A stretch of DNA of 64,000 nucleotides, taken from NCBI GenBank assembly GCA_024682415.1, contig JAIKZG010000004.1, forward strand, positions 28,387 through 92,386, read 5' to 3'. Both the position numbers and the translations under genes were made by a program. Below, in pieces: positions 1 to 9,608 of the stretch (within the stretch, counting starts at the first letter, position 1; the number at the start of each line of letters is the position of its first letter). Source of the stretch: Prevotella sp. Lineage in GTDB: Bacteria; Bacteroidota; Bacteroidia; Bacteroidales; Bacteroidaceae. The notes under the pieces were generated by a model that saw only the letters and a program-made list of their open reading frames with translations, did no database searches and was not told the origin of the DNA.

Positions 1-1672
1 CTATCTGACGCTCATAGAGAATAGCACTCATACAAGCTGCCTGATCAGAAACGAGGTTAGCCTGAAGACCATAGTTGTTTTCAGCCTTGTAATCGCCACC
101 CACACGAGCGCGAATCTGCTTCAGATAGTCTACAGCCTCGTTAAGTTCACCTGCGCCGCAAGCTACCTCAGCAAGGTTGAGAAGCACCTCAGCATAACGG
201 ATTTCCATAAGAGGAGCAGCTGAGAAGAATGGATAAGCACCCTTCTGCACACCAGTGTAGTACTGATAAAGTGGAGAAGCGTTGCAATCCAAATCGTCTG
301 ATTTCTTGCGAACATAAACACCCTGACGGCTGCTCAACAAGTTGTCAGCGCCATAAGAGTTGCCGCTCTCTACGTCGCCCTGATCATTCTGGTTGGTATA
401 CCATACATAGTTCCAAAGCACAAAGTCCTTACCGCTGTTAGGGTTGTTGGCGTCGATGGTAGAAGCATCGCCGTTGTAAGCCCAGCGGAAGCCAGGGAAC
501 GCGAATGTGCGATAGAAACGCGGGTCGCGGTTCATAAATGGAGCGTCTGTGCTGTAAGCATAGTTGTCTGATGTCTCAAGCTTTGTATATGTGCCTGTTC
601 CTGCAGGAATCTTACCATCGCGCATAGGGAACAAGTGAACCAACATCTCAGAAGCGTTCTTTCCGCTACCGCCCTGATTCTTCGGACGAATGCTGCGCTC
701 CCAGATATTGTTCTTCTGATTGTCAAGACCGTCACCAGTTACGTTGTTGAAAAGAGTTACAAACACAGCCTCAGGATTCTTTGTAGACTGAGCGAACATG
801 TTTGCGAAGTCGCTTGCGTTGGTGTTTGTAGAAGTCTGATACAAGCCATAACCACACTTGTTGATAGAGTCGAGCTCAGCCTTCATCACCTTGTGAGCTT
901 CCTTCCAACGGCTTTCGTCGTTAGCACGGTTGAACAACGGGCTGCACCACAACTGAAGCACACGACCCTTGAGAGCAAGAGCAGTACCTGTAGTAACACG
1001 TCCGTAGTCAGAGCCACCCCAACCGCCGTTCATAGTCTTGCCGGCAAGCATCTTGGCAGCTTTATCCAAGTCGCTGATGATGAAATCCTTCACTTCCTTT
1101 GCAGGACGACGCTCATTAGTAGTGCCCTCTACAGGGTCCTGAGTGTTGGTAACGATAGCTACGCCACCATACCACTTAAAGAGGTTGTAGTAGCACCATG
1201 CGCGGAAGAAATAAACCTGACCTTCGAGCACGTCTTTCTGCTCACGGCTCAAAGAACCTTCCTCGATACCCTCAAGCACATCGTTGATGTTGCGGATACG
1301 ACCGTAAACAGCTTCCTGAATATTAGTCTGTGTGCCCATGATGAAATCAGGCACAGCATTTGTAGAACTCATTGAAGAAAGCTCAATCTCAGGATTTACG
1401 AAATCGCTGAAGCCAGAGTATTCCTCGGTAGACTTACCGGCAAGGTCGGCATTACCGCATGAAGGATATTTCCATGTCAGGTCGTTTACATTAGGAAGAC
1501 ACCAGCTATAGATATCGTTCAGACGACCGTTGGCACCCTCATAATAATTATATATGTCTCTTGTGGCGTTGTCGTAGTTCTTCTTCTCTTTCAGGAAATC
1601 ATCGCTGCAAGAAGAAAGTCCAACTACAGTGGCAAGACCCAAGCCGAACAATTTAATATATTTAGTTTTCAT
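1..1672 (-). CDS. SusD/RagB-family outer-membrane lipoprotein, C-terminus cut by window edge
   Basis: Surface glycan-binding partner of SusC; it caps the TonB-dependent transporter and helps deliver oligosaccharides. About 557 residues are visible, reading to the window edge without a stop. The start ATG (1672-1670) opens a signal peptide with a lipobox ending in SSC near residue 22. SusD-like features include the early YNYYEGANGRL segment, the GQVYFFRAWCYYNLFKWYGG helix of the TPR-like fold near residues 150-170, the GTALALKGRVLQLWCSPLFN segment, and a late LMEIRYAEVLLNLAEVA segment before the edge. It is the last visible gene of the operon, 50 bp after susC. The missing C-terminus should be short. 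The ligand cannot be read from sequence; the DUF5123-type neighbour suggests pectin. Confidence 0.93.
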   Translation of the reverse strand, partial: MKTKYIKLFGLGLATVVGLSSCSDDFLKEKKNYDNATRDIYNYYEGANGRLNDIYSWCLPNVNDLTWKYPSCGNADLAGKSTEEYSGFSDFVNPEIELSSMSSTNAVPDFIMGTQTNIQEAVYGRIRNINDVLEGIEEGSLSREQKDVLEGQVYFFRAWCYYNLFKWYGGVAIVTNTQDPVEGTTNERRPAKEVKDFIISDLDKAAKMLAGKTMNGGWGGSDYGRVTTGTALALKGRVLQLWCSPLFNRANDESRWKEAHKVMKAELDSINKCGYGLYQTSTNTNASDFANMFAQSTKNPEAVFVTLFNNVTGDGLDNQKNNIWERSIRPKNQGGSGKNASEMLVHLFPMRDGKIPAGTGTYTKLETSDNYAYSTDAPFMNRDPRFYRTFAFPGFRWAYNGDASTIDANNPNSGKDFVLWNYVWYTNQNDQGDVESGNSYGADNLLSSRQGVYVRKKSDDLDCNASPLYQYYTGVQKGAYPFFSAAPLMEIRYAEVLLNLAEVACGAGELNEAVDYLKQIRARVGGDYKAENNYGLQANLVSDQAACMSAILYERQI

Positions 1673-1722
1673 ATATTTTTATACCTTTATATAATATAAG
1701 TATATATATTATCGCTCATTCC

Positions 1723-4700
1723 TTAGAATGAGAAGTTTACACCCACTGTCCACTTGCGCAAGTTAGGATAGCTGCCGTATGTGCCTGCCATCGGACTTGT
1801 GAAATTGTCAGGATATGGGTTGTAGAAGTTGATAAGGTTCTGACCAGTAACGTTTACGCGTACACCACTCACGCCGATACCCTTAAACCACTGGTTAGGC
1901 AAAGCGTAAGCCAATGTTACGCGGTTAAGAGTTACGCGAGCTGAGCTGATGCGCCAGAAGCTTGAAGCAACTGAGTTTACAGAAGAGTAAGCCAAGTTAG
2001 GATACTTAGCGTCGCGATTTTCAGCAACTACGAGGTTGCCGCTTCCGTCGTAAACATCCTGATAAGAATACATGTTATCAACATTCCAGAAAGAAGGCAT
2101 GTTGCAGTATTCTATGCTTCCTGTAGGCTTCAAAGCCTGTGAAGGAACGGTAGTGTAGCCACCCCAGTTTGCGCCAAACTGGAAGTTCAACGACAAGCTC
2201 TTGTAAGAGCAGCCTGCGTTCATTGTGAAGCCGTAGATATTGTTGCGGCAGCCGAGCTGTACCTGATCGTTTTCTGCGTCTACGATACCGTCAGGCTCGG
2301 CGAACGTCTTTGTAACAGGGTCGTAAGCACCGCGCACATCCTTATAGATAAGCATACCTGGGCGAACATTGTCCTGAGTCAAGCCCATGTAAGTAGGAGT
2401 TACGCCTGTAGCGACGTGCTTCTTAAGTTCATCAAAGTATTCATTGATATCCTGGAAGCTGCGGAACATACCTATGCACTGCATACCCCAAGTACCGATA
2501 TCTGTGCGATGACCTCTCTGAATCTGACGATAGATGTATTCATCCTCGAAGTCCATATTGAGCACCTTGTTGTCAGAATAACCGGTGTTGATACCTATAT
2601 TATACTTGAAGTCCTTACCGATCTTGTCCTGCCACTTCAAAGAAACCTCATAACCCCAAGAGTCGATTTCGCCTCTGTTTACAGCAGCACTCTGTGTACC
2701 AATAGTATAAGAAACCAGCTGAGAGAGGTTGAGAAGCATCTCGCGGTCCCACTGACGATAAGCGTCGAATGTGAGGCTAAGACGCTGGTCAAGGAAGTGA
2801 GCGTCAATACCGAAGTCAAACTTATATGACTTATCCCAATGTACGTCTGAGTTTACGGCAGAGTTGTTCTTGTTGATAGTGATACGGTTGCCAGAGTCGT
2901 TAGAAACGCCCTCACCGAACACAGTACCTCTGTTGGCATCCTGACCATAAACCTGCATCCACTGCCAAGCGGCTGTGTTGTCACGACCTGTAAGACCGAA
3001 AGAAGTACGGAGCTTCAAGAAGTCAACCCATGGCAAAGACTTCTTAAACCACTTTTCCTCACTCATCACCCAACCTGCGCTGAATGATGTGAATGTGCCC
3101 CAATAGTTCTTTGGTGCGAACTTTGTAGAAGCCTCTGAGCGAAGCAATACTTCGGCGAGATACTTATCAGCGTAAGAATAGTTCAAACGACCGATGTAAG
3201 ACAATGTACCGCTCTCTGAACGTGTGAAAGTGGTAGTCATCTCACCTGTAGCAGAGTTGTACTGCTTTGTAGTAAATGGATATGGCTCTTCACGCTGACC
3301 TGTCAGATACTCATTCTCTGCTTCTGATTTCTCAATAGAGAACAAAGCGCCTACATCGTGCAATCCAAACTTGCGGTTGTAAGATGCGGTGAAGTTCATC
3401 TGATAGTTGTCTGTGCGCACCATTGAGCGAGCAATGTAGTTACCATTACCGAGAGTCAATGCTGTGAAGTTGTCGGCAGCAAACAAAGCATCGCCGGCAA
3501 GAGGAGTATACAAGTGACCGCCACTGCCATAGAGAGTATTCATCTTATACAATGTGTAGGCAGAACCATACTCATTGCCCTTATCAGTATTGATACTCTT
3601 TGCGTAAGAGAATTTGAGTTTCAAACCTTTCAAAATCTTGCTCCAACCGAAGTCATAGCTCAAGTTAGCGCCGATGTTCATGTTGCTCGACATATTCTCC
3701 TTGTAGTCGCCATTGTTCTGAAGAACAGAATAGTTGTAATACTGATTCTGGTTGTTAAGGCTGTTAGAGATACCGAAAGCAGGAACCGCATACTGCATTT
3801 CATTGCCGTTAGCATCAAGACCTGTTACATATTCAGGCATATAGCGTGGATGAGTGAGAAGGAGGTTGTAGTCCTTTTCAGAGCTTGTGCCACCCACCTT
3901 TACCAATGGAGTCTTCTTCTTGCCGTAGTCGCCGTTTACAGTCAAGCCGGCAGAAAGCCACTTGCTAATCTTTACGTCAATGCCGGCACGATAGTTCCAA
4001 CGATTATAATCGAGCTTGCCAAGGTTACCGTCCTGATCATAATATGCCATACCAGCGAAATAGCTTACATTGTCAGTTGCACCACTTACGTTTACGCTGT
4101 GCTTCTGAGTGAAAGCTGTCTCCCACTGGTCGTCAAGCAAGTCGTAGTTGAGAGCCTTCATAGCCTCAAGCTCGTCTGCCTGATAAAGACCTGTAGTCTT
4201 GTTAAGCGAAGTATTTGTAGGGTCGGCAGCCTGCATTGCGTTTACAAGGCGACCATAGTTGTATGCGCTAAGCATCTTAGGACGAGCTACCTCGTCGGTG
4301 AAACCAAACTGACCGCTGTAAGAAATACGTGGTGAGCCGAGTTTACCTTTCTTTGTAGTAACGAGGATTACACCGTTAGCGGCGCGAGCACCATAAACGG
4401 CAGCAGAAGCATCCTTCAATACAGAGATACTCTCGATTTCGCTTGCGTCCAAGTTGTTGAAAGCCTCAGCGCCGAGGTTCTGATAAGTGTTACCCACCTT
4501 TACATCATTAGGATAGATGTAGCCGTCGATAACAAACAGAGGCTGCTGTGCTGTTGTACCTATATCGCCCAATGTGCTTGCGTTACGGATTGAGATAGTA
4601 GCGTTCTCGCCTGGGCGTGCGCTACCGCCGTTGATCGACATACCGTTTACAAGTCCTCTCAATGTAGAAGCCATGTCGCCACTTGCGAGATCCTGCACTT

Positions 4701-5076
4701 CGTCCATCTTTACAGATGCTACAGAACCTGTAAGGTGAGCTTTCTTCTGCACGCCGTAACCTACTACAACTACTTCGTTAAGTTCAGAAGCGTCTTCCTG
4801 CAATTTGAGCAAACCGCCCTTTGTAGTAGTTGGCTTATATCCAAGATATGAAACATGGATAGTTGCGTTTTCAGGCACATCGTGAAGAGTATAGTTACCA
4901 TCAAGGTCGGTAACGGTAGCAATCTTTGCACCGCCTACGTTAATGGTAGCACCGATAACAGGAATACCCTTCTCGTCAACGACAGTACCCTTAACGACCT
5001 TTGTCTGTGCCAATGCCGGCAGGGCGCAAGTCATTGCGGCTGCCATAAACAAGGTCTTTATATATTTATTTTTCAT
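1723..5076 (-). CDS. SusC/RagA-family TonB-linked outer-membrane transporter
   Basis: Outer-membrane barrel that imports oligosaccharides with energy from TonB/ExbBD. Length is 1117 residues, typical for SusC. After a signal peptide (ALPALAQ, about residue 25) comes a carboxypeptidase-regulatory-like domain (KGTVVDEKGIPVIGATINVG, about 30-100), then a TonB-box/plug region around NEVVVVGYGVQKK, VIDGYIYPND and ISVLKDASAAVYGARAANGV, and then the barrel, ending WTVGVNFSF. The reading frame can be extended to a TTG at 5082, but the ATG at 5076 (MKNKYIK) gives a normal signal peptide and is preferred. It lies between the DUF5123-type lipoprotein (23 bp upstream) and susD (50 bp downstream), so the three genes form one operon. 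Substrate unknown. Confidence 0.96.
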   Translation of the reverse strand: MKNKYIKTLFMAAAMTCALPALAQTKVVKGTVVDEKGIPVIGATINVGGAKIATVTDLDGNYTLHDVPENATIHVSYLGYKPTTTKGGLLKLQEDASELNEVVVVGYGVQKKAHLTGSVASVKMDEVQDLASGDMASTLRGLVNGMSINGGSARPGENATISIRNASTLGDIGTTAQQPLFVIDGYIYPNDVKVGNTYQNLGAEAFNNLDASEIESISVLKDASAAVYGARAANGVILVTTKKGKLGSPRISYSGQFGFTDEVARPKMLSAYNYGRLVNAMQAADPTNTSLNKTTGLYQADELEAMKALNYDLLDDQWETAFTQKHSVNVSGATDNVSYFAGMAYYDQDGNLGKLDYNRWNYRAGIDVKISKWLSAGLTVNGDYGKKKTPLVKVGGTSSEKDYNLLLTHPRYMPEYVTGLDANGNEMQYAVPAFGISNSLNNQNQYYNYSVLQNNGDYKENMSSNMNIGANLSYDFGWSKILKGLKLKFSYAKSINTDKGNEYGSAYTLYKMNTLYGSGGHLYTPLAGDALFAADNFTALTLGNGNYIARSMVRTDNYQMNFTASYNRKFGLHDVGALFSIEKSEAENEYLTGQREEPYPFTTKQYNSATGEMTTTFTRSESGTLSYIGRLNYSYADKYLAEVLLRSEASTKFAPKNYWGTFTSFSAGWVMSEEKWFKKSLPWVDFLKLRTSFGLTGRDNTAAWQWMQVYGQDANRGTVFGEGVSNDSGNRITINKNNSAVNSDVHWDKSYKFDFGIDAHFLDQRLSLTFDAYRQWDREMLLNLSQLVSYTIGTQSAAVNRGEIDSWGYEVSLKWQDKIGKDFKYNIGINTGYSDNKVLNMDFEDEYIYRQIQRGHRTDIGTWGMQCIGMFRSFQDINEYFDELKKHVATGVTPTYMGLTQDNVRPGMLIYKDVRGAYDPVTKTFAEPDGIVDAENDQVQLGCRNNIYGFTMNAGCSYKSLSLNFQFGANWGGYTTVPSQALKPTGSIEYCNMPSFWNVDNMYSYQDVYDGSGNLVVAENRDAKYPNLAYSSVNSVASSFWRISSARVTLNRVTLAYALPNQWFKGIGVSGVRVNVTGQNLINFYNPYPDNFTSPMAGTYGSYPNLRKWTVGVNFSF

Positions 5077-5099
5077 ATTCAATAATTGTTTGCTTTTAG

Positions 5100-6533
5100 T
5101 TATTTAAGCCAACGTGGGTCACCTATCTTCTTATCCAACTGGTTAGCACCGCTTACAGTGAAATCGCCGTTGGCAGGATCAGCAAAGCCAGGGTCGCCCT
5201 TAACCTGAGTACCGCTCTGGTCTGCCTTATCACTAGCCGCATTTTCATCAGCACCGTCAAACCAATATGTATTGTTATAATACTTAGCTCTTGTGCCAAG
5301 ATTACTCTTATTATGCATAAGCTGTTTTGCAGAATGACCACTTGAGCAATCCACAAATATACATTCACGAACAGTATATGTATATAAGCTATTCATCTGA
5401 TTGTAATTACCAAGCTTACCTTTCTTAACAACATTAAAGAATGTACTATTCGAGATATTAATTGCCGCATCGCTCTTAGCCCATCCTACATCATTAGAAC
5501 GACCGCCATTGTATTGCATAAAGAAACCACTGTTATTTACATTCTCATCCCAAATAGTACATTTGTCTATTGTTGTAATATGGATAAAACTACCAGTGCT
5601 CTTCATGTGAAGCATGGTTGTCTTTGTATTAGTAGGAGTATTGAAATGAACGACTGTATTTTTCAAGATGAAGTTTTTAACAGCAAAAGCCACGTTGTCA
5701 TCATAGAAAAGAGTTGATTTCAAATCATTAATATAGCAACCACTTATCAAGATAGGATCATCAAGAACAACCTTGCCCTTTTCATTTGCATCCTTATGAA
5801 CGCTAAGTTGCAAGAACTTATTAGCATCATTTGTCATGTCGAAGTATATGTTCTTAAGGCTAAGCTGAGCGCAAGTCTTAATTTTAGCATTTTCTCCGAA
5901 CACGACATTTGCCTGCTTAGAAGGAACTGTAGAACGCAATGTCACTTTATGCAAACCAAAGTCTACAATATCCGACATTGTGTAGTTACCACCTGGTTCG
6001 AGATCGAAGCAAAGTTCATCTTCTGTCAATCCTTCCGGAATAGGATTTGTAGTGTTGAAATACTCTGCCAAATCTGTTCCGTTAGGAATAGTTGCGTAAG
6101 TAGCGACAAGAGTAGTGAAATCCTTACTTGTAGCAGTAAGCGCGTCCTTGTTTCCCACTACAGTATCAGCTAAGGTGGTAATAGTGAAATTGTACTTTGA
6201 GTCTTCCTCACGATCAACGGTCAAAGTGCATCCGTCGATAAGAGAATCCTTTAATACCTTAGTGCCATCAGTAACATCAGTGAAGACGCAATGATAACCA
6301 CGTGCTCCTTTAACAACTGGCCAAGAAATAATAGTCTTGGAACCGTCAGCGTTTGCTGTGATAGAGATATCATCAGCCGACGGAGAAGCGAGTTGGGTGT
6401 TGGTCACAGTAGACTGCCAACGCTCATCATCGTCATAACCGTCTTGTGCACACGAAGTCAAGCCCAACGCAGCAATGCCTAACAATGGCAAAGATAGAGC
6501 CTTTAATCGTGTTGATAAACGATTTTTTCCCAT
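5100..6533 (-). CDS. DUF4957/DUF5123-like surface lipoprotein of the PUL
   Basis: 477-residue lipoprotein with a lipobox ending GLTSC at about residue 28, so probably displayed on the cell surface. The region of about residues 35-150 resembles a fibronectin-type/DUF4957 domain (SWPVVKGARGYHCVF). The remainder looks like a right-handed beta-helix of the DUF5123 kind, with repeated short strands such as LKNIYFDMTND, FILKNTVVHFNTPT and INISNSTFFNVVKKG, ending DKKIGDPRWLK. Known relatives sit next to SusC/SusD in pectin-type loci of Bacteroidales, in the place taken by SusE/F in other systems; a glycan-binding role is therefore inferred. It is the first gene of the operon, 23 bp before susC. I see no catalytic residues of a pectate lyase, so I do not call it an enzyme. 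Confidence 0.82.
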   Translation of the reverse strand: MGKNRLSTRLKALSLPLLGIAALGLTSCAQDGYDDDERWQSTVTNTQLASPSADDISITANADGSKTIISWPVVKGARGYHCVFTDVTDGTKVLKDSLIDGCTLTVDREEDSKYNFTITTLADTVVGNKDALTATSKDFTTLVATYATIPNGTDLAEYFNTTNPIPEGLTEDELCFDLEPGGNYTMSDIVDFGLHKVTLRSTVPSKQANVVFGENAKIKTCAQLSLKNIYFDMTNDANKFLQLSVHKDANEKGKVVLDDPILISGCYINDLKSTLFYDDNVAFAVKNFILKNTVVHFNTPTNTKTTMLHMKSTGSFIHITTIDKCTIWDENVNNSGFFMQYNGGRSNDVGWAKSDAAINISNSTFFNVVKKGKLGNYNQMNSLYTYTVRECIFVDCSSGHSAKQLMHNKSNLGTRAKYYNNTYWFDGADENAASDKADQSGTQVKGDPGFADPANGDFTVSGANQLDKKIGDPRWLK

Positions 6534-6670
6534 AATAAAAAAGTATATTAAATTTATAAATTTAGTATTTGTCCGTTTTTAATTTGAGGCAATAAACCGC
6601 TTATTTAGACGTCGATGTTACATTATTGTAACCAATATTATTTAATTTTTGCTAACAACAAACAACTTAC

Positions 6671-6710
6671 AAAAATAAAGCCATTCAGCGTCAAAACTGA
6701 ATGGCTTTTA
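6671..6710 (-). terminator. Intrinsic terminator of the M28 peptidase gene
   Basis: Perfect 11-bp inverted repeat AAGCCATTCAG (6678-6688) / CTGAATGGCTT (6697-6707) with an 8-nt loop, followed on the minus strand by a T-rich tail (TTTATTTTTG). It ends transcription of the 6734-7750 gene. A CAAAAATA motif (6670-6677; minus-strand -7 TATTTTTG) overlaps the tail and could start the PUL operon, but no -33 element stands at the right distance. The leader 6534-6669 also holds a small dyad, GTTAC-N6-GTAAC (6617-6632). Confidence 0.8.
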
Positions 6711-6733
6711 AAAACTATTTAAACGAGAATTAA

Positions 6734-7750
6734 TTACTTTTCAAAAATGGTCTGAATTACCGTCTGACCTACGGCTTTCAACGTATTGACATCAATGTGC
6801 GCCAAATCATCAGAAACGGTGTGCCATGTAGGGCCGAAACCGCTCTGCTCACAATCAGGATAATAAGGAATGATGTCTACGGTAGGTATTCTGGCAACCT
6901 TATTCACCGGTATATGGTCATCGGTTATCATGCCACCCTCCTTCTTTGGGAAGAAACTGCCATAACCGGCATGAGCAGCCGCGCGCCACACTCTGCGGAG
7001 AACATCGGGAGCAAACTGCTTCGACATTCCCTCCTGATAGAACTTCGCGCCCTGTCCGCCTACCATATCGAGCAAGATACCGTATTCAGCGTCATAACCC
7101 TGTGGCAGATTGGCAGAGAAATATTGCGCGCCGAGAGCCCACGACGTGCCATCGTCTTGCACGCCAGACCATTGAGGAGTGCCCCAGTCTTCCGCATCGA
7201 AGCAAACGAAATCCACGCCCACATTCAAAGTCTTGTCATTCTGCAACAGACGAGCAATCTCAAGCATTACAGCCACACCGCTCGCGCCATCGTTAGCAGC
7301 CATTACAGGCTTGCGCCAGTTGGTGCTGTCGGGATCGTTGTCTGCCCATGGACGACTATCCCAATGAGCGCAAATCAGCACACGCTTTTTCAGCTCAGGG
7401 CGAACGCTCGCCATAATATTCGTGCTATGCAATATCGTGCCGTCATAGCCTTTCAAATCTACTTTCTGCGTCTTAATTCCGCAACCGAACTGCTTGAACT
7501 TAGCGATTATCCATTCCTCACATTTATCATGAGCAGCGCTGTTCATTACGCGTGGGCCGAACTCACATTGCTTAGCTACATATTCATAAGCAGAGTCAGC
7601 ACAGAAAGCGGGGCCTACGATTTCCGCTACGGGAGCTTCCTCTTCCGAGGGAGAAACCTTTTCACCCTCACCGCAACCATTCTTCCCTACCGCGAACACC
7701 GCAATAAGCGTAGCTATAAGAGCGGTAGAAAATATCACTATCTTTTTCAT
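6734..7750 (-). CDS. M28-family metallopeptidase / glutaminyl-peptide cyclotransferase-like protein
   Basis: 338-residue protein with an N-terminal hydrophobic segment (residues 3-22) followed by a Cys (KNGCGEG), so exported and perhaps a lipoprotein. Zinc-site motifs of the M28 fold are visible: HWDSRPWADND with AANDGASGV (Asp), CFDAEDWG (Glu), MITDDHIPV and FGPTWHTVSDDL (His). The arrangement and length fit type II glutaminyl cyclases, which in Bacteroidetes such as Porphyromonas form N-terminal pyroglutamate on exported proteins. An aminopeptidase role is the alternative. It follows the C26-M19 gene by 73 bp and has its own terminator downstream. Confidence 0.85.
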   Translation of the reverse strand: MKKIVIFSTALIATLIAVFAVGKNGCGEGEKVSPSEEEAPVAEIVGPAFCADSAYEYVAKQCEFGPRVMNSAAHDKCEEWIIAKFKQFGCGIKTQKVDLKGYDGTILHSTNIMASVRPELKKRVLICAHWDSRPWADNDPDSTNWRKPVMAANDGASGVAVMLEIARLLQNDKTLNVGVDFVCFDAEDWGTPQWSGVQDDGTSWALGAQYFSANLPQGYDAEYGILLDMVGGQGAKFYQEGMSKQFAPDVLRRVWRAAAHAGYGSFFPKKEGGMITDDHIPVNKVARIPTVDIIPYYPDCEQSGFGPTWHTVSDDLAHIDVNTLKAVGQTVIQTIFEK

Positions 7751-7823
7751 TATCTTGTAACTTTTTTACGGATAGCGCATTTCCCCCTATGTGTGAAAAG
7801 AGAAACACGCCATATCAGTTTTC

Positions 7824-9593
7824 TTATTTTCTCATAGACTGCACCTTCTCCATAAGGTTCAGCCAGTTTCCTCCCCAAATCTTTGTTATGTCGTCTACAG
7901 AATAACGCTTGCGAAGAAGCGTCATCGTGAAGTTTATCAGCTCGCTTGCGTCTGCACATCCTCTTACTGTTCCGTCGCCGTCGAAATCAGTTCCTAAGCC
8001 CACATGGTCTATTCCCATAATGTCGATGGCATGGTTCAGATGGTCAATAGCATCGAGGATTGTAGCCTCACCCTCCTTGCTATCCTTTACGAGGAAGCCA
8101 TGATAAAGAGTGATATGAGCCACGCCGCCAGCCTTTGCCAAAGCACGAAGCTGATCATCAGTGAGATTGCGTGGCACATCACACAACGCGCGACAATTGC
8201 TATGGCTGCACACTATAGGCGTGCGACTTATTTCAAGAGCGTCGTAGAAACTCTTCTCTCCAGCATGGCTCAAATCCACCATTATGCCACAGTCGTTCAT
8301 GCGCTCAATAACCTTTGCGCCAAACTCGCTAACGCCATTATTAGTATTATTAGAACGACGCGCACTGTCGCATATCTGATTGTCGCCGTTATGGCAAAGA
8401 GTGATGTAAGTGACGCCTCGCTCAGCGAAATGATTCACATTATCAAGATTATCCTCAATGGCAAGACCATTCTCAATGCCATAAAGGATTGATTTCTTGC
8501 CCTCATATTTATTGCAAAGCAAGCTATATCTACAAAATGCCTGACCTATATAATCAGAATTAGAGCTGATAATATCATCAAGCTTATCGAATATCAAATC
8601 AGCATAAGCCTTAGGGCCATCCACCTCAAACGGAGCGATGTCTGTAAATCGCTCATCATCCTTAGGCTGCGGCAGATAAGCCACCATAGTCACGGCATCG
8701 GTTCTGCCCTCTGTCCATTTATGTAAATCATAAAGTATGCGGTCATCACGCTTTGCGAAGTCTATGCCTTGCGGAAAAAACATTGGCGTGTCGCAATGAG
8801 TGTCGAGAGTAACAATCGATTTGTGCAACTTTTTCGCCTTATTAAAAATCGCTGCCTCGCCCACAAGCCATTTAAACAAAGGCAAACCTTCCTCTTCAAG
8901 CCATTCAGGATGCCACTGCACTCCCATCATCGGCTTGTGCTCTCTGCTTTCTATCGCCTCTATTATATCGTCCATAGAAGTGGCAACCACACGGAAATGA
9001 GGGCCAGCCTCGGCTACTGCCTGATGATGGAATGAGTTTACATATATGCCGCTCGTGCCAGGATAAAGCTTCGCGAGAATGGAATCATCGTCAAACATCA
9101 CGAGATGAGTAGGCTCATTGCGCTCAGCGTCTTGTGAATGCTTTATCGTAGCGTCAGCGCTTATGTCCTGCTTCACCTTTCCGTCGAGAGCCATTGCCAT
9201 TGTCTGAATGCCACGACAGATACCGAGCATAGGAATCTGCCTATTGAAAGCCAGTCGCGTTATCAGCAGTTCATATTTATCGCGCTTGCTGTTAATACCG
9301 CCGAGCTTCACCTCTGGGTCTTCGCCTGCCCACAACGGATTGTAATCAGCACCTCCCGAAAGAAGCAAGCCGTCGATATTGGCGAGTGAGTTGATAATTA
9401 CGTCCACATCATCCGTAGGAGGCAGCAACATCGGCACACCGCCAGCCTCAACCACCTGTGTATAATAACGATCCATAATCATAGCTTTGCCATCGCTATA
9501 ATTAGCCGTTATACCAATAATTGGACGATGTTCAGCCTCAGGATAAGAAGCGTAAACATCGTCCAAATAACTTTGAATATTAAAAGATTTCAT
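7824..9593 (-). CDS. Fused class I glutamine amidotransferase-like hydrolase (C26) and membrane-dipeptidase-like (M19) protein
   Basis: 589-residue cytoplasmic protein with two enzymes in one chain. Residues about 20-245 are a gamma-glutamyl-gamma-aminobutyrate-hydrolase-type class I amidotransferase: nucleophile elbow GICRG with Cys126, and GVQWHPE with His228 and Glu230 complete the triad. Residues about 255-585 are a renal-dipeptidase (M19) domain: DTHCD metal motif (His266, Asp268), YGIENG (bridging Glu), MVDLSHAG, CSHSNCRA and GLGTDFDG. No signal peptide is present. The combination suggests stepwise cleavage of gamma-glutamyl compounds and dipeptides. It starts 15 bp after the stop of the Lrp/AsnC gene and is probably co-transcribed with and controlled by it. 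Confidence 0.9.
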   Translation of the reverse strand: MKSFNIQSYLDDVYASYPEAEHRPIIGITANYSDGKAMIMDRYYTQVVEAGGVPMLLPPTDDVDVIINSLANIDGLLLSGGADYNPLWAGEDPEVKLGGINSKRDKYELLITRLAFNRQIPMLGICRGIQTMAMALDGKVKQDISADATIKHSQDAERNEPTHLVMFDDDSILAKLYPGTSGIYVNSFHHQAVAEAGPHFRVVATSMDDIIEAIESREHKPMMGVQWHPEWLEEEGLPLFKWLVGEAAIFNKAKKLHKSIVTLDTHCDTPMFFPQGIDFAKRDDRILYDLHKWTEGRTDAVTMVAYLPQPKDDERFTDIAPFEVDGPKAYADLIFDKLDDIISSNSDYIGQAFCRYSLLCNKYEGKKSILYGIENGLAIEDNLDNVNHFAERGVTYITLCHNGDNQICDSARRSNNTNNGVSEFGAKVIERMNDCGIMVDLSHAGEKSFYDALEISRTPIVCSHSNCRALCDVPRNLTDDQLRALAKAGGVAHITLYHGFLVKDSKEGEATILDAIDHLNHAIDIMGIDHVGLGTDFDGDGTVRGCADASELINFTMTLLRKRYSVDDITKIWGGNWLNLMEKVQSMRK

Positions 9594-9608
9594 CTTTCAG
9601 CTAAAAGT

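Noticed and set aside
635..1375. Long ORF opposite to the SusD gene
   Set aside because: Antisense shadow of a clear SusD reading frame; the translation has no domain pattern and is caused by codon bias of the real gene. The same applies to other long antisense ORFs, such as 3514-4335 and 46559-47761.
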